This document shows, in pieces, positions 22,990 to 32,565 of a stretch of DNA of 64,000 nucleotides. The notes below the pieces were generated by a model that was given only the letters and a program-made list of their open reading frames with translations, was not told the origin of the DNA and ran no database searches. The position numbers and the translations under genes are program-made. How positions within the stretch are numbered: position 1 is the first letter of the stretch; every line of letters starts with the position of its first letter. Location: contig CAKQXD010000003.1 in NCBI GenBank assembly GCA_934281605.1, positions 1-64,000 on the forward strand, given 5' to 3'. The DNA is from an uncultured Clostridia bacterium (GTDB lineage: Bacteria > Bacillota > Clostridia > Peptostreptococcales > Anaerovoracaceae).

Positions 22990-24180
22990 TTACTGAGGGA
23001 AAATGTCGATGATTTCTTCCGATGCCACCGCGTCTGCGATCAGCTTCTCGCAGTCCAGCTTGCTTTCCGACGCCAGGATCCGTTCCAGTTTCGGCTTGGT
23101 CACAGGATGCTTCGGCAGGAATACCGTGCAGCAGTCCTCATACGGCTGGATGGACGTTTCGTAAGTCCCGATCTCCTGTGCCTTGTCCATGATATCCACC
23201 TTATCCATGGCGATCAGCGGACGCATTACCGGCAGGGAAACCGACTGGTCCGTTACCACCAGCGCTTCCGCCGTCTGGCTTGCTACCTGTCCCAGGTTTT
23301 CTCCGGTGATCAGCATACCGCAGCCCGTATTTTTCGCGATTTCCTGCGCGATCCGCATCATGAACCGACGCACTAAAATCGTCGTTTCTTCCTCCGGGCA
23401 GTTTGCCACGATCTGCTCCTGGATCGGCAGCAGATTGATCACGTGCATCTTGAACCGGCCGCAGTACGTGGCCACGATGGAAGCCAGATCTTCCACCTTC
23501 TCCTGCGCTCTCTGGCTGGTGTACGGGAAGGAATGGAAATGGACCGCTTCGATCATCATGCCCCGCTTAGCCATCATCCAGGTAGCAACCGGCGAATCGA
23601 TCCCGCCCGACAGCAGGGACAGACCCTTGCCGTTGGTTCCCAGCGGCAGTCCGCCGAATCCAGCGATCTTATCCTGGTAAATGTACGATTTATCGTGCCG
23701 AACGTCCACGAACAGCAGACAGTCCGGATGATGCACATCCACTTTGAGGACTTTGCAGCCCTTTAATACCACCGCGCCGATCTGTCTGCCGATTTCCGGC
23801 GACTTGACCGGAAAGTTCTTGTCCGCTCTCTTGGCCTCAACTTTAAAGGTCTTGACTCCTCTCTCCTCAATGGCCTCCAGCATGTACTTTACAGCAGCCT
23901 CGCCGATGGATTCCATGGTACTCTCACACTCCACAGCCGGGCTGATGGACGCCACACCGAACACCTTGGAAATCTCGTGAATGATCTCCTGCTTGTTAAG
24001 CGCCCCGTCTGCACGGACGAAAATCAGGCCTTCCTGTCTCTTCACGCTGATGCCGTCGAACTTCTTCAGCAGCTTCTTGATCCGCTCCACCAGCATCCGT
24101 TCAAAATACGGCTTGTTCATGCCCTTCAGCGCCACTTCGCCGCAACGTACAATAAAAATATGTTCTCTCTTCGTATCCAT
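22990..24180 (-). CDS. thiI: tRNA 4-thiouridine synthase ThiI
   Basis: ATP-dependent sulfurtransferase that makes 4-thiouridine in tRNA and can supply sulfur for thiamine thiazole. The 396-aa protein has an N-terminal ferredoxin-like/THUMP region (about 1-165) and a PP-loop ATPase domain with SGGIDSPVATWMMAKRG near residue 188. The C-terminal rhodanese domain of E. coli ThiI is absent, as usual in Firmicutes, where sulfur comes directly from a partner cysteine desulfurase, here the next gene upstream on the same strand. Confidence 0.95.
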   Translation of the reverse strand: MDTKREHIFIVRCGEVALKGMNKPYFERMLVERIKKLLKKFDGISVKRQEGLIFVRADGALNKQEIIHEISKVFGVASISPAVECESTMESIGEAAVKYMLEAIEERGVKTFKVEAKRADKNFPVKSPEIGRQIGAVVLKGCKVLKVDVHHPDCLLFVDVRHDKSYIYQDKIAGFGGLPLGTNGKGLSLLSGGIDSPVATWMMAKRGMMIEAVHFHSFPYTSQRAQEKVEDLASIVATYCGRFKMHVINLLPIQEQIVANCPEEETTILVRRFMMRIAQEIAKNTGCGMLITGENLGQVASQTAEALVVTDQSVSLPVMRPLIAMDKVDIMDKAQEIGTYETSIQPYEDCCTVFLPKHPVTKPKLERILASESKLDCEKLIADAVASEEIIDIFPQ

Positions 24181-24285
24181 ACGTCAATCTTCTCCCTTAT
24201 CTTCTATTCTGCAGCCTTCGCTCCGCGCATCCCAGCTCTTCCTGCAAAGACCACTCCGCAGATTTCTGCAAATTCCACTCTCCGG

Positions 24286-25449
24286 CTACCGGAAGCTTCC
24301 CAGTCTGCGGAACCGCTTCACCGCCGCCGTAACTTTATCCACGACGATCTCCATTTCGTCGATCTCGTTGAACCTGCCAAAGCTGAACCGCAGCGCACCT
24401 TCGATCTCCTTATCCTTTAATCCCATGGCTCCCAGCACATGGCTCTGCCCTTTTTTATTGGAGGAGCACGCCGAACCGGTCGACACGTAGATGCCATCCT
24501 GCTCCAGCGTGTGGAGCAGCACCTCGCCCCGGGTTCCCAGGAAAGAAATATTCAGGATAGAGCTGCAGCACTGACCGGCTTTCGTACCGTCTTCCTCCAC
24601 GCTGTTGATCCGCAGATCCTCCAGGTTGTCCTGCAGACCTTTCAGCAGTGCGCAGCGCATCGCCGAAACCCGCTGACGCTCCTCTTCACGATCCTTTGCA
24701 GAAAGTTCCGCAGCCGTCCCAAATCCTGTAATGGCCGGGACATTTTCCGTACCGGAACGACCGCCGCCCTCCTGGCCGCCGCCCTCGATGAGCGCCGGCA
24801 GATGGACGCCCTTTCTTACAAACAATGCCCCTGCTCCTTTCGGACCGTGGATCTTGTGGCTGCTGACCGAGATCAGATCCGCGCTTTCCGGCACCTGCAG
24901 CTTGCCGAAGCTCTGCACCGCATCGCAGTGGAACCAGCCAGGCGCGTTCTTTTTCTTCATCAGATCCTTGACCGCATCCACCGGCAGGATGGTCCCTGCT
25001 TCGTTGTTGACCTGCATCAAGCTCACCAGGATCGTATTCTCGTCGATGGCGTCTTCCAGCTGTTCCAGATCCAGTCTGCACTTGCCGTCCACACCAATGT
25101 AGACCACATCGTAACCGTCCTGTTCCAGACGGCGGCAGCATTCCAGCACAGCCGGATGTTCTACCGCAGAGGTGATGATCTTATTTCCCCGGCGGCGCAG
25201 TGCTCTGGCAGCACCGAAGATCGCCGTGTTGTCCGCTTCCGTACCGCCGGAGGTGAAAACCAGGCTTCCGTTTCCGGCGCCCATTGCTTCCTCCACCTGT
25301 TTTCTGGCGTGCTTGACCGCCTTCTCGCTGTCCAGCCCCAGCTGGTACATGGACGACGGGTTGCCGAAATACTCTTCCATGTATTTGAGCATGGTCTCCG
25401 TCACCTGCGGATACTGTTTTGTTGTTGCACTGTTATCAATATATATCAT
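24286..25449 (-). CDS. cysteine desulfurase (NifS/IscS family), ThiI partner
   Basis: PLP enzyme of 387 aa that mobilises sulfur from cysteine. YIDNSATTKQ opens the protein, the PLP lysine is in SVSSHKIHGPKGAGAL near residue 195, and the persulfide cysteine is in STGSACSSNKKGQSH near residue 320. The short active-site loop with CSS places it with IscS/NifS-like enzymes. Position just upstream of thiI on the same strand strongly suggests it feeds tRNA thiolation, as NifZ does in Bacillus. Confidence 0.93.
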   Translation of the reverse strand: MIYIDNSATTKQYPQVTETMLKYMEEYFGNPSSMYQLGLDSEKAVKHARKQVEEAMGAGNGSLVFTSGGTEADNTAIFGAARALRRRGNKIITSAVEHPAVLECCRRLEQDGYDVVYIGVDGKCRLDLEQLEDAIDENTILVSLMQVNNEAGTILPVDAVKDLMKKKNAPGWFHCDAVQSFGKLQVPESADLISVSSHKIHGPKGAGALFVRKGVHLPALIEGGGQEGGGRSGTENVPAITGFGTAAELSAKDREEERQRVSAMRCALLKGLQDNLEDLRINSVEEDGTKAGQCCSSILNISFLGTRGEVLLHTLEQDGIYVSTGSACSSNKKGQSHVLGAMGLKDKEIEGALRFSFGRFNEIDEMEIVVDKVTAAVKRFRRLGSFR

Positions 25450-25466
25450 ATTCTTCTTCCTTCTGG

Positions 25467-25497
25467 AAAAAAGGCGGATCCGAAAATCCGCCTTTCT
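25467..25497 (-). terminator. terminator of rny
   Basis: AAAGGCGGAT (25470-25479) and ATCCGCCTTT (25486-25495) form a perfect stem followed by a T-run on the minus strand, immediately past the rny stop. Confidence 0.9.
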
Positions 25498-25500
25498 GAA

Positions 25501-27048
25501 TTATTTTGCATAATCGATTGCTCTTGTTTCTCTGACAACATTGACCTTGATCTGTCCCGGATACTCCAGTTCCGATTCGATTTTCTTTGAAATGTCGCGT
25601 GCCAGAAGTCCGATAGCATCGTCGCCCACCTCATCCGGCTTGGCGATGATACGGATCTCTCTTCCTGCCTGGATCGCAAAAGACTTGTCTACACCCTCCG
25701 TCGTATTGGCGATTTCTTCAAGCTTCTGCAGACGCTTGATATAGGATTCCAGCGTCTCTCTTCTCGCGCCAGGTCTTGCCGCAGAAAGGGCATCCGCCGC
25801 TGCGATAAGAACAGCCTCGATGGACTTCGGTTCGTAGTCGCCGTGATGAGCTGCCATACCATTGATGACTGCCTCGGATTCCTTGTATTTACGCAGCACC
25901 TCGATACCGATATCGACGTGTGTACCTTCTCTTTCGTGGTCCAGAGCCTTGCCGATGTCATGCAGCAGACCGGCTCTCTTGGCCAGGGTCACATCCAGTC
26001 CCAGCTCGCCTGCCATCAGTCCTGCCAGCTGTGCTACCTCTACGGAGTGCTTCAGCACGTTCTGCCCGTAGGATGTTCTGTATTTCAGACGACCCAACAG
26101 CTTCACAAGCTCCGGATGGAGGTTGTGAATACCCACATCGAAGGTTGCCTGTTCTCCGGCTTCCTTGATGATGGCCTTCACTTCACGTTCGGATTTTTCT
26201 ACCATTTCTTCGATCCGTGCCGGGTGGATTCTGCCGTCCACGATCAGCTTTTCGAGTGACAGTCTCGCGATCTCTCTTCTTACCGGATCGAAACCGGACA
26301 GGATAACAGCTTCCGGCGTATCGTCTATGATCAGATCGATGCCGGTCAGGGTTTCGATGGCACGGATGTTACGTCCCTCACGACCGATGATACGGCCTTT
26401 CATTTCGTCGTTTGGAAGCGGTACTACGGATACTGTGGATTCCGCCACGTGGTCGGCAGCACAGCGCTGGATCGCTCCCGTGATGATCTCCTTCGCCTTC
26501 TTGTCCGCATCTTCCTTAGCCTTGCTCTCGATATCCTTATACAGAGCCGCCGCATCGCTGCGTGCTTCCTTTTCTACCTTCTGCAGAATGATTTCCCGTG
26601 CGTGTTCCGTGGAGTAGCCGGAGATTTTCTCCAGTTCATCCAGCTGTCTTTTCAGCACCTTATCCATTTCCTGCTGTTTATTTGTGATGCTCTTTTCTTT
26701 GTTTGTTATGCTTTCTTCTTTCTTTTCAATATTTTCAAGTTTTCTATCAATGGATTCCTCTTTCTGGATCAGTCTCCGTTCGGATTTTTGAATTTCATTT
26801 CTCCGCTCCCGGATTTCCTTCTCCAGGTCGTTTCTCTGCCGGTGAGCCTCCTCCTTGGCCTCCAGCACCATTTCCTTCTTCACGGTTTCCGCTCTGTTTT
26901 CCGCGTCGAGGATCATATTTTTCGCTTTCTGTTCCGCGTTTCCGATGGTTTTTTCGCCGATGGATTTACGCAGTATATATCCAACCAGTATGCCTATGAC
27001 AAGCATGACCAGTCCAATAACTATCATCAAAATTATTGACGCCATCAT
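25501..27048 (-). CDS. rny: ribonuclease Y
   Basis: Membrane-anchored endoribonuclease that starts decay of many mRNAs in Gram-positives. The 515-aa protein has an N-terminal membrane helix (residues about 4-26), a long charged coiled coil (about 30-200), a KH domain (GRIIGREGRNIRAIETLTGIDLIID near 218-242), and an HD domain with LLHDIGKALDHE near residue 355. Length and order fit the family precisely. It is separated from the divergent rodA-type gene by a 200-base AT-rich gap. Confidence 0.97.
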   Translation of the reverse strand: MMASIILMIVIGLVMLVIGILVGYILRKSIGEKTIGNAEQKAKNMILDAENRAETVKKEMVLEAKEEAHRQRNDLEKEIRERRNEIQKSERRLIQKEESIDRKLENIEKKEESITNKEKSITNKQQEMDKVLKRQLDELEKISGYSTEHAREIILQKVEKEARSDAAALYKDIESKAKEDADKKAKEIITGAIQRCAADHVAESTVSVVPLPNDEMKGRIIGREGRNIRAIETLTGIDLIIDDTPEAVILSGFDPVRREIARLSLEKLIVDGRIHPARIEEMVEKSEREVKAIIKEAGEQATFDVGIHNLHPELVKLLGRLKYRTSYGQNVLKHSVEVAQLAGLMAGELGLDVTLAKRAGLLHDIGKALDHEREGTHVDIGIEVLRKYKESEAVINGMAAHHGDYEPKSIEAVLIAAADALSAARPGARRETLESYIKRLQKLEEIANTTEGVDKSFAIQAGREIRIIAKPDEVGDDAIGLLARDISKKIESELEYPGQIKVNVVRETRAIDYAK

Positions 27049-27253
27049 ACGGTCTCCTCCTTTTCTTTTGTTTTTTTCAGGTTTTCATTTCAGTTTTGTT
27101 TTCCATTTCTCATTTCCAGGTTTTAGCCTCAAATCCAGGTTACTTGTAAATATCAAAACATTACTCAAACAGTAATAATATCTTATTAAAAGCACACAAT
27201 GATATTATAGACTTTTTAAGCTACCTCGTCAAGAAAATGGAGTGAGTCAATCG

Positions 27254-28351
27254 ATGAACAATTTTTTGCAAATTCTGAGCCGCTGCAGCCGTTTTGTGAT
27301 GATCTCACCGATCCTGCTGTCCGTTCTGGGCATTTTCAGCCTTATGAGCATCGCATCCGGACAGGGCACATTCCCTTCCCGGGAAGTTTTCATACAGTCT
27401 GCAGCCCTGCTGGCGGGCCTTGCCCTTGCGGCAATCGTCCTCACGCTGGGCTACAGATATTTTATTGATCTGGAAAAATTTTTCTATCCTGCCGGAATCC
27501 TGCTGCTCCTCTCCGTTTACATCCCCGGTCTGGGCATTTCCTCCTACGGTTCCCGCTCCTGGATCAGCATCGGCGTCCTCACGTTCCAGCCCTCTGAAAT
27601 CGCCAAGCTCATCTTCATCCTAGTCCTGGCGTCTTACTTATCACGAAAAAAAGACCAGCTCGCCAGCCTTTCCGGCATTGCAAAAGCCGGTCTCTATGCC
27701 CTCCCCTACATTCTCATCGTCGCCCGGGAAGATCTGGGCAGCGGCTGCGTCTTCTGTGTCATCTGGATCTTCATGATCTTCTGCTCCGGTCTGGAGCTGA
27801 AAAGGCTGTGGCGCGCCCTTCTAGTCCTTTGCAGCCTCCTGCCGCTGGCCTATTCCCTGCTGGCAGGATACCAGAAAAACAGGATCGACGCCTTCCTTCA
27901 TCCCTCCGATCTGAGTCTGCCAGGCAACTATCAGGTATGGAACGCCAAGGTAGCCATCGGCTCCGGCGGGTTTTTCGGCAAAGGATACCTTCACGGCACC
28001 CAGAGCGCGCTGGGATTTCTCCCCGTCCCCGAGTCCGACTTTATCTTCGCAACTATCGTGGAAGAACTGGGATTTTTAGGCGGTTTTTTCGTCATACTGC
28101 TCTTTGCTTTTTTTCTGTATCACGCCTGGAAAACGGCCAAATACGCAGCCGATCTGCAGGGGACTCTCCTGGCTGCAGGGATCAGCGGCATGTTTTTCTT
28201 TCAGTCCTTCGAAAATATCGCCATGAACATGGGGATCATGCCCGTCACAGGCATCACCCTGCCCTTTTTAAGCTACGGCGGTTCCTCCATGCTGGCGTCC
28301 ATGATCAGCTGCGGGCTGCTCCTCAGCGTCAGCGCCCAGCGAAAACTCTGA
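27254..28351 (+). CDS. FtsW/RodA/SpoVE-family peptidoglycan polymerase
   Basis: SEDS-family membrane glycosyltransferase of 365 aa with about ten hydrophobic segments. Family motifs are YGSRSWISIGVLTFQPSEIAK (about 90-110), KVAIGSGGFFGKGYLHGTQS (about 229-248), PESDFIFATIVEELGFLGG (about 257-275) and LPFLSYGGSSMLA near the C-terminus. The ATG at 27254 has GGAGTGA at correct distance; a GTG at 27242 is also in frame. It stands alone and divergent from rny, not beside a class B PBP; which of RodA, FtsW or SpoVE it is cannot be settled here, though VPESDFIF is RodA-like. Confidence 0.88.
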   Translation: MNNFLQILSRCSRFVMISPILLSVLGIFSLMSIASGQGTFPSREVFIQSAALLAGLALAAIVLTLGYRYFIDLEKFFYPAGILLLLSVYIPGLGISSYGSRSWISIGVLTFQPSEIAKLIFILVLASYLSRKKDQLASLSGIAKAGLYALPYILIVAREDLGSGCVFCVIWIFMIFCSGLELKRLWRALLVLCSLLPLAYSLLAGYQKNRIDAFLHPSDLSLPGNYQVWNAKVAIGSGGFFGKGYLHGTQSALGFLPVPESDFIFATIVEELGFLGGFFVILLFAFFLYHAWKTAKYAADLQGTLLAAGISGMFFFQSFENIAMNMGIMPVTGITLPFLSYGGSSMLASMISCGLLLSVSAQRKL

Positions 28352-28394
28352 TCTTCTGTTTCCTGCAAAGTGCACGTCCCCTGTCTTCTTCCAG

Positions 28395-28432
28395 AAAAAA
28401 ACGATGCACAGCTTATGCCATGCACCGTTTCC
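28395..28432 (-). terminator. terminator of the DUF523 gene
   Basis: AAACGATGCA (28399-28408) and TGCACCGTTT (28421-28430) pair with one wobble on the minus strand and are followed there by a T-run. It lies between convergent genes. Confidence 0.75.
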
Positions 28433-28436
28433 TGTT

Positions 28437-28901
28437 TTATGCTTCTATTTCTGCTAAAAACTTTTCTGCTTCATCCAGGTCTTCTTCTGCAAAGACTTTA
28501 AATCCGGCGTTTCTCAGATATTCTACAGCCAGACCCTGACCTTCCTTTTTCGTGTCGGTAAAGGTCCCGTCATAGATGAATTTGCTGCCGCAGGACGGGC
28601 TGTCCTGCTTCATGATGGCAAAGGCCACGTCGTTTTCCTTCGCCAGTCTAAGAGCTTCTTCCGCACCCAGAGTGTACTCTTTCGTCACATCAACTCCTGC
28701 TCCCGTCTGAACCGTATCGCCGATCCTCTGGGAATCCGGTCTCGGAGTCGGCAGTCCGCCGAACACTTCCGGGCAGACAGGGATCAGCCGGCCCTCTTCT
28801 TTCCACTTCAGAAAGCGAGGATCTGTTTCCGTCACATCGCCAGCATCATACCGAACGATCCGACCACCGTATAAACATTCGCTTACCAGTATTTTTCTCA
28901 T
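28437..28901 (-). CDS. DUF523 family protein
   Basis: 154-aa protein of the DUF523 family, with no established function. Conserved features are KILVSECLYGGRIVRYD at the N-terminus, LIPVCPEVFGGLPTPR near residue 40, and KQDSPSCGSKFIYDGTF near 103. The three conserved cysteines suggest metal or cluster binding, which is inference. The frame is open to 28958, but the ATG at 28901 has GGAGAGGTG seven bases upstream and begins with the family N-terminus. It lies 61 bases downstream of the ABC importer genes on the same strand. Confidence 0.88.
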   Translation of the reverse strand: MRKILVSECLYGGRIVRYDAGDVTETDPRFLKWKEEGRLIPVCPEVFGGLPTPRPDSQRIGDTVQTGAGVDVTKEYTLGAEEALRLAKENDVAFAIMKQDSPSCGSKFIYDGTFTDTKKEGQGLAVEYLRNAGFKVFAEEDLDEAEKFLAEIEA

Positions 28902-28962
28902 GTTACTCACCTCTCCAATCTTTGTGCAAAGCACCGCCTCATCGGTCTTTGCAACCAACTCA

Positions 28963-30000
28963 TTATTTTACTGCCTTTTCCCAGTAGGAGCTGTCCACGC
29001 TCTTGTCCAGACTGATCGTTTTTTTGATCAGACCGGACTGCACGCCCAGATCGATAGTCTGCTGCAGCGCATCCGTATCCAGCTTACCGATTTCATCCGT
29101 ATTGCCGTCCGGCGCAACGAATTCTACTACCTTCTTGGTCATAGCGATCTGATGATCCTCTGTCGCACTTTCGCCTTCCTTATAAACGATCTTGCCGGCT
29201 TCTTCCGGATGCTCTGCCGTATACTGCCATCCTTTGATGGTCGCACGGATGAACCGTACCAGCAGATCTTCATTTTCTTCTGCCCAGCTCTTTTTGACGA
29301 ACAGGCAGTCTTCCAGCATAGCCGTACCTTCTTCATTTGGATCGATCACGTTGAGGTCATCCTCGCTGTATCCGTTTTCTAAAAGGAGTAGATATTCATT
29401 ATAACTCATAGCCGAAGCTGCGTCTACTTCATCGTTTTCAAACTGGTCCATGGTGTAATCCTGCTGTACCCAGTCGATATCCTTCTCCGGATCGTATCCG
29501 TATTTCTGTGCCATTGCATAGAACTCATACTGTCTGCCGCCAAACCAGTTTGCTACTTTCTTCCCCTTCAGGTCCTTACCAGAAGTGATTCCGGAGTCCT
29601 TTTTCGTCACCAGCCACTGCGGACTCTTCTGCATGGTCTGGAAGATGTTGATAAAGTCGGATCCGTTTTCCTGGTAGGTCAGCACGCTGCTGTAAAACGC
29701 CGTGCCGATCTGCGCCACGTCATTTTCCACCTGATCCTCGGACGTTACGTCAGTTCCGCCCGGCAGGATGTCCAGATCGATGCCTTCGTCTTCATAAAAA
29801 CCCTTTTCCTTCGCTACATAAACACCTGCGAACTGGCCCTGCGGCAGCCACAGAGACTGCAACGTCAGCTTGTCCAGATCACCGGACTTCTTGTCGCCGC
29901 TGCTGCCGCATCCCGCTAAAAACACGCCGGATACCAGCACCACCGCAGCAGTAATAAGCAGTAAAATCCTTCTTCTCTTCGTCGTTTTCATAAAACCCAT
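28963..30000 (-). CDS. ABC importer substrate-binding lipoprotein, NMT1/ThiY-like
   Basis: 345-aa lipoprotein: basic start, hydrophobic segment, lipobox LAGC near residue 31, then GSSGDKKSG. The mature part starts LTLQSLWLPQGQFAGVYVAKEKGFYEDEGIDLDI, typical of NMT1/THI5-like binding proteins for pyrimidine (HMP) precursors, riboflavin or sulfonates and nitrate. The GGxxVTSEDQVENDVAQIG segment matches the family. The ligand is not certain. It is the last gene of an ABC operon with two permease genes and an ATPase, preceded by a YezD-type small gene. Confidence 0.88.
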   Translation of the reverse strand: MGFMKTTKRRRILLLITAAVVLVSGVFLAGCGSSGDKKSGDLDKLTLQSLWLPQGQFAGVYVAKEKGFYEDEGIDLDILPGGTDVTSEDQVENDVAQIGTAFYSSVLTYQENGSDFINIFQTMQKSPQWLVTKKDSGITSGKDLKGKKVANWFGGRQYEFYAMAQKYGYDPEKDIDWVQQDYTMDQFENDEVDAASAMSYNEYLLLLENGYSEDDLNVIDPNEEGTAMLEDCLFVKKSWAEENEDLLVRFIRATIKGWQYTAEHPEEAGKIVYKEGESATEDHQIAMTKKVVEFVAPDGNTDEIGKLDTDALQQTIDLGVQSGLIKKTISLDKSVDSSYWEKAVK

Positions 30001-30031
30001 TCTCCTTTTTTCTCTTTGTAATACTCGTTTC

Positions 30032-30826
30032 CTATTTCTTTCTTATGGACACATGCCACCGCAGGAAGTGCCGTTCCAGCAGGCACACTGCCCCATACAA
30101 CGCCAGGCTCAGGATCGTCGCTGCTACTATATATGCCCAGCCGACTGCTTTCTGATTTCCCACACGCAGAGAGTACTTGATCATAAATCCTACTCCCGCC
30201 GTTTCACTGGCGAAAAATTCACTGATAATAGTAGCCATCATGGCTGTCGTGCTTCCCAGTTTCAGAGCTGTAAACACATCCGGCAGACTGGCCGGAAGCC
30301 GCAGCTTCCAGAATACGGTCCGCGTCTCCGCTCCGTAAGAACGCATCAGATCCAGCGCGAAGGGACGCAGATCGCAGAGCCCTTTAAAGGCATTGACCGT
30401 CATGATTCCCATGGTCAACACGACCGCTACTGCCGTCTTGGCAGACAGCGCGCTGTCAAACCACCGGTTCATCACAGTGGCCAGCGCCACTACGGGGATG
30501 GAGTTGATCGCTGTCATCAGGATCAGACTTCCATATCCGCCCCGCGGAAACCGCACAGCCAGAAGTGCTGTCCCGTAACCGATCAGTCCTCCCAGGATCA
30601 AGCCCAGCACTGCGGGCAAAAGCGTGATCCCCATATCTGTGCAGATATCCGACAAACGCTGGAAAAACGCTTCTACAACCTGTGATGGAAGAGGCAGCTG
30701 CAGTTCCTTCAGTCCGAAGATGAGATGAATCACCTTCGTCTGCAGCAGCACGACCATGATTGCGCCGAAAAGGATCGGCAGTACTACCAGACCGAGCCGG
30801 TCATATTCCACTGATTTTCTGTTCAT
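30032..30826 (-). CDS. ABC importer permease (BPD family), second permease
   Basis: 264-aa inner-membrane permease with about six transmembrane segments. The EAA-type loop that contacts the ATPase reads FWKLRLPASLPDVFTALKLGSTTAMMATIISEF near residues 170-202. It overlaps the upstream permease gene by 4 bases, so it is translationally coupled. Having two different permease genes fits a heterodimeric channel, as in ThiXYZ- and RibXY-type importers. Confidence 0.88.
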   Translation of the reverse strand: MNRKSVEYDRLGLVVLPILFGAIMVVLLQTKVIHLIFGLKELQLPLPSQVVEAFFQRLSDICTDMGITLLPAVLGLILGGLIGYGTALLAVRFPRGGYGSLILMTAINSIPVVALATVMNRWFDSALSAKTAVAVVLTMGIMTVNAFKGLCDLRPFALDLMRSYGAETRTVFWKLRLPASLPDVFTALKLGSTTAMMATIISEFFASETAGVGFMIKYSLRVGNQKAVGWAYIVAATILSLALYGAVCLLERHFLRWHVSIRKK

Positions 30827-31623
30827 CGGCGATCACCCCCTTTCGCCTCCTGGCGCTTCCATGGGATGCACAGAAACTCAGCCAGGGATACGATCACAAA
30901 ACTCAATACACCCATCAGAGAGGATAGCAGCACAGCCGGCCAGAACTGTCCTGTCGTACCGCCGCCATACAGCGTCAGCACCAGCACGTAGCCGATCCCG
31001 TCCTTTGCACTCAGCGTATCCACGAGGACCGACGCTGTGACTGCCATCGGCGCCGCCAGCTTCAGCCCCGTAAACAGATGCGGCAGGGACGCCGGGAAGA
31101 TCAGCTTCCCATACTCCTGTATTTTATTGGCCGCACACAGCCTCAACAGCGCCCGGCTGTCGGGATCGATGGCCGACATGCCCCGCATCATGCTGATGGT
31201 CACCGGGAAAAATGTCATGTACGCCGCAATCACGACCCGCGACAGATCGATGTCCTTCACCAGTCCGAACACCACCGGCGCCAGCCCCAGGATCGGGATC
31301 ATCTGCGACGCCAGCACATACGGCATCAAGACTTTTTTCAGAATGCCGCTAAGGTCCATCAGTACCGCCAGTACGATCCCCGCCAGCGCACCCCAGAAAA
31401 ATCCCTGCCCGGCGCGGCTCAATGTTATCCCCGCCTGCGTCACCAGATTGCTCCCGTAGTTGCCGAATTCCAGGATCACCTGATGAAAATAGGGCAGTTT
31501 CTTATAGGCCATAGGGTCCTGCAGACCCTTGTCCAGAAGCAGCGCCACCAGCTCCCAGAGGAGGAAGAATCCCAGGACCCAGATGGCAGCGCTGCAGTAT
31601 TTTGCTTTTTTATATGTTTCCAT
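30823..31623 (-). CDS. ABC importer permease (BPD family), first permease
   Basis: 266-aa permease with about six hydrophobic segments and the coupling loop YGKLIFPASLPHLFTGLKLAAPMAVTASVLVD near residues 172-203. It overlaps the ATPase gene by 14 bases and the second permease by 4. Sequence similarity to its neighbour permease is clear in the loop region (FPASLP...GLKL versus LPASLP...ALKL), consistent with an old duplication. Confidence 0.88.
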   Translation of the reverse strand: METYKKAKYCSAAIWVLGFFLLWELVALLLDKGLQDPMAYKKLPYFHQVILEFGNYGSNLVTQAGITLSRAGQGFFWGALAGIVLAVLMDLSGILKKVLMPYVLASQMIPILGLAPVVFGLVKDIDLSRVVIAAYMTFFPVTISMMRGMSAIDPDSRALLRLCAANKIQEYGKLIFPASLPHLFTGLKLAAPMAVTASVLVDTLSAKDGIGYVLVLTLYGGGTTGQFWPAVLLSSLMGVLSFVIVSLAEFLCIPWKRQEAKGGDRR

Positions 31624-32422
31624 CGTAGTTCACCTCAAAACTTTCCCGCGTTTTCTTCAGCAGATCGAAATACTGATCCGTTTTTAGAACAGCTGCGGTA
31701 CGCGGCCGCGGCAGATCCACATTGATCAAGGCCGAAATTTCGCCCAGTCCCGAAGCCAGCACGCAGATCCGGTCAGATAAGAAGACCGCTTCGCTGATGT
31801 TGTGAGTAACGAATACGATAGTCTTGCCCGTTGTCTCCCAGATCTTAAGAAGATCGTCGTGGAGGTTCTGGCGGGTAAACTCATCCAGAGCGGAAAACGG
31901 CTCATCCATCAGCAGGATGTCCGGGTTCAGCGCCAGCGCCCGGGCAATGCCGACGCGCTGCTGCATCCCTCCGGATAATTCATGGGGATAATGATCTCCA
32001 TAGCCGTTTAACGATACCAGCTCCAGCTGCTTGTCTACGATTTTTTCACGCTCCGCCTTGGAAATTTTCAGTATCTCCAAAGGCAGCGCCACGTTCTGTC
32101 GCACGGTTCTCCACTCGTACAGCACCGGGCTTTGGAATACCATACCGTATTTATGCGCCTTGCGGGCTTCCGTCCGGGACGTCCCATCTATGGTGACCCT
32201 TCCCGACGTCGGCTCCGCCAGATCGGCAATGATCCGCAGCAGCGTGGTTTTCCCGCAGCCGGATGCTCCCAGCAGGGAGAAGAACTCTCCCTTTTTTATA
32301 TCCAGAGAAATGTCGTTGAGCACGACCCGTTCTCCATCCGGTTTTCCTTTTTTCTTTTTTTCCGGATACACCTTTCGTATGTGTTCCAGTCCGATTTTCG
32401 TTTCCTGTTCTATATTACTCAT
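31610..32422 (-). CDS. ABC importer ATP-binding protein (SsuB/TauB/ThiZ type)
   Basis: 270-aa ATPase that energises the importer. Walker A GASGCGKTT (about residues 53-61), Q-loop VFQSPVLYEWRTV, signature LSGGMQQRVGIARAL (about 149-163), Walker B ILLMDEPFSALDE (about 169-181), and switch VTHNISEAVFL. It belongs to the nitrate/sulfonate/taurine group of ATPases. It is the first of the four importer genes and lies 143 bases downstream of a YezD-type gene, with a terminator-like hairpin between them. Confidence 0.92.
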   Translation of the reverse strand: MSNIEQETKIGLEHIRKVYPEKKKKGKPDGERVVLNDISLDIKKGEFFSLLGASGCGKTTLLRIIADLAEPTSGRVTIDGTSRTEARKAHKYGMVFQSPVLYEWRTVRQNVALPLEILKISKAEREKIVDKQLELVSLNGYGDHYPHELSGGMQQRVGIARALALNPDILLMDEPFSALDEFTRQNLHDDLLKIWETTGKTIVFVTHNISEAVFLSDRICVLASGLGEISALINVDLPRPRTAAVLKTDQYFDLLKKTRESFEVNYDGNI

Positions 32423-32465
32423 GATTATCTCCTCGTCTTCTTGCCAACTGCCTGTCTCCGGTCAC

Positions 32466-32530
32466 AAAAAAAGAGGTCCCAGCCTGAAAACAGCGCATCT
32501 ATACTGCGCCCGCCTCCTGTCTGAAACCTC
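32466..32530 (-). terminator. attenuator-like terminator between yezD-type gene and ABC operon
   Basis: On the minus strand GAGGTTTCAG (32530-32521) pairs fully with CTGGGACCTC (32482-32473) with two G-U pairs; an inner GCGCA/TGCGC hairpin sits between, and seven T follow. I see no second promoter for the ABC genes, so readthrough past this structure would set their expression. No known riboswitch consensus is visible. Confidence 0.7.
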
Positions 32531-32565
32531 CGGTTTTCCGGTCAGTTTGCCTTTTCGTTTTGCTC

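Noticed and set aside
32423..32565. Possible TPP riboswitch ahead of the ThiY-like importer
   Set aside because: None of the conserved TPP elements is present; only a terminator-like hairpin is visible.
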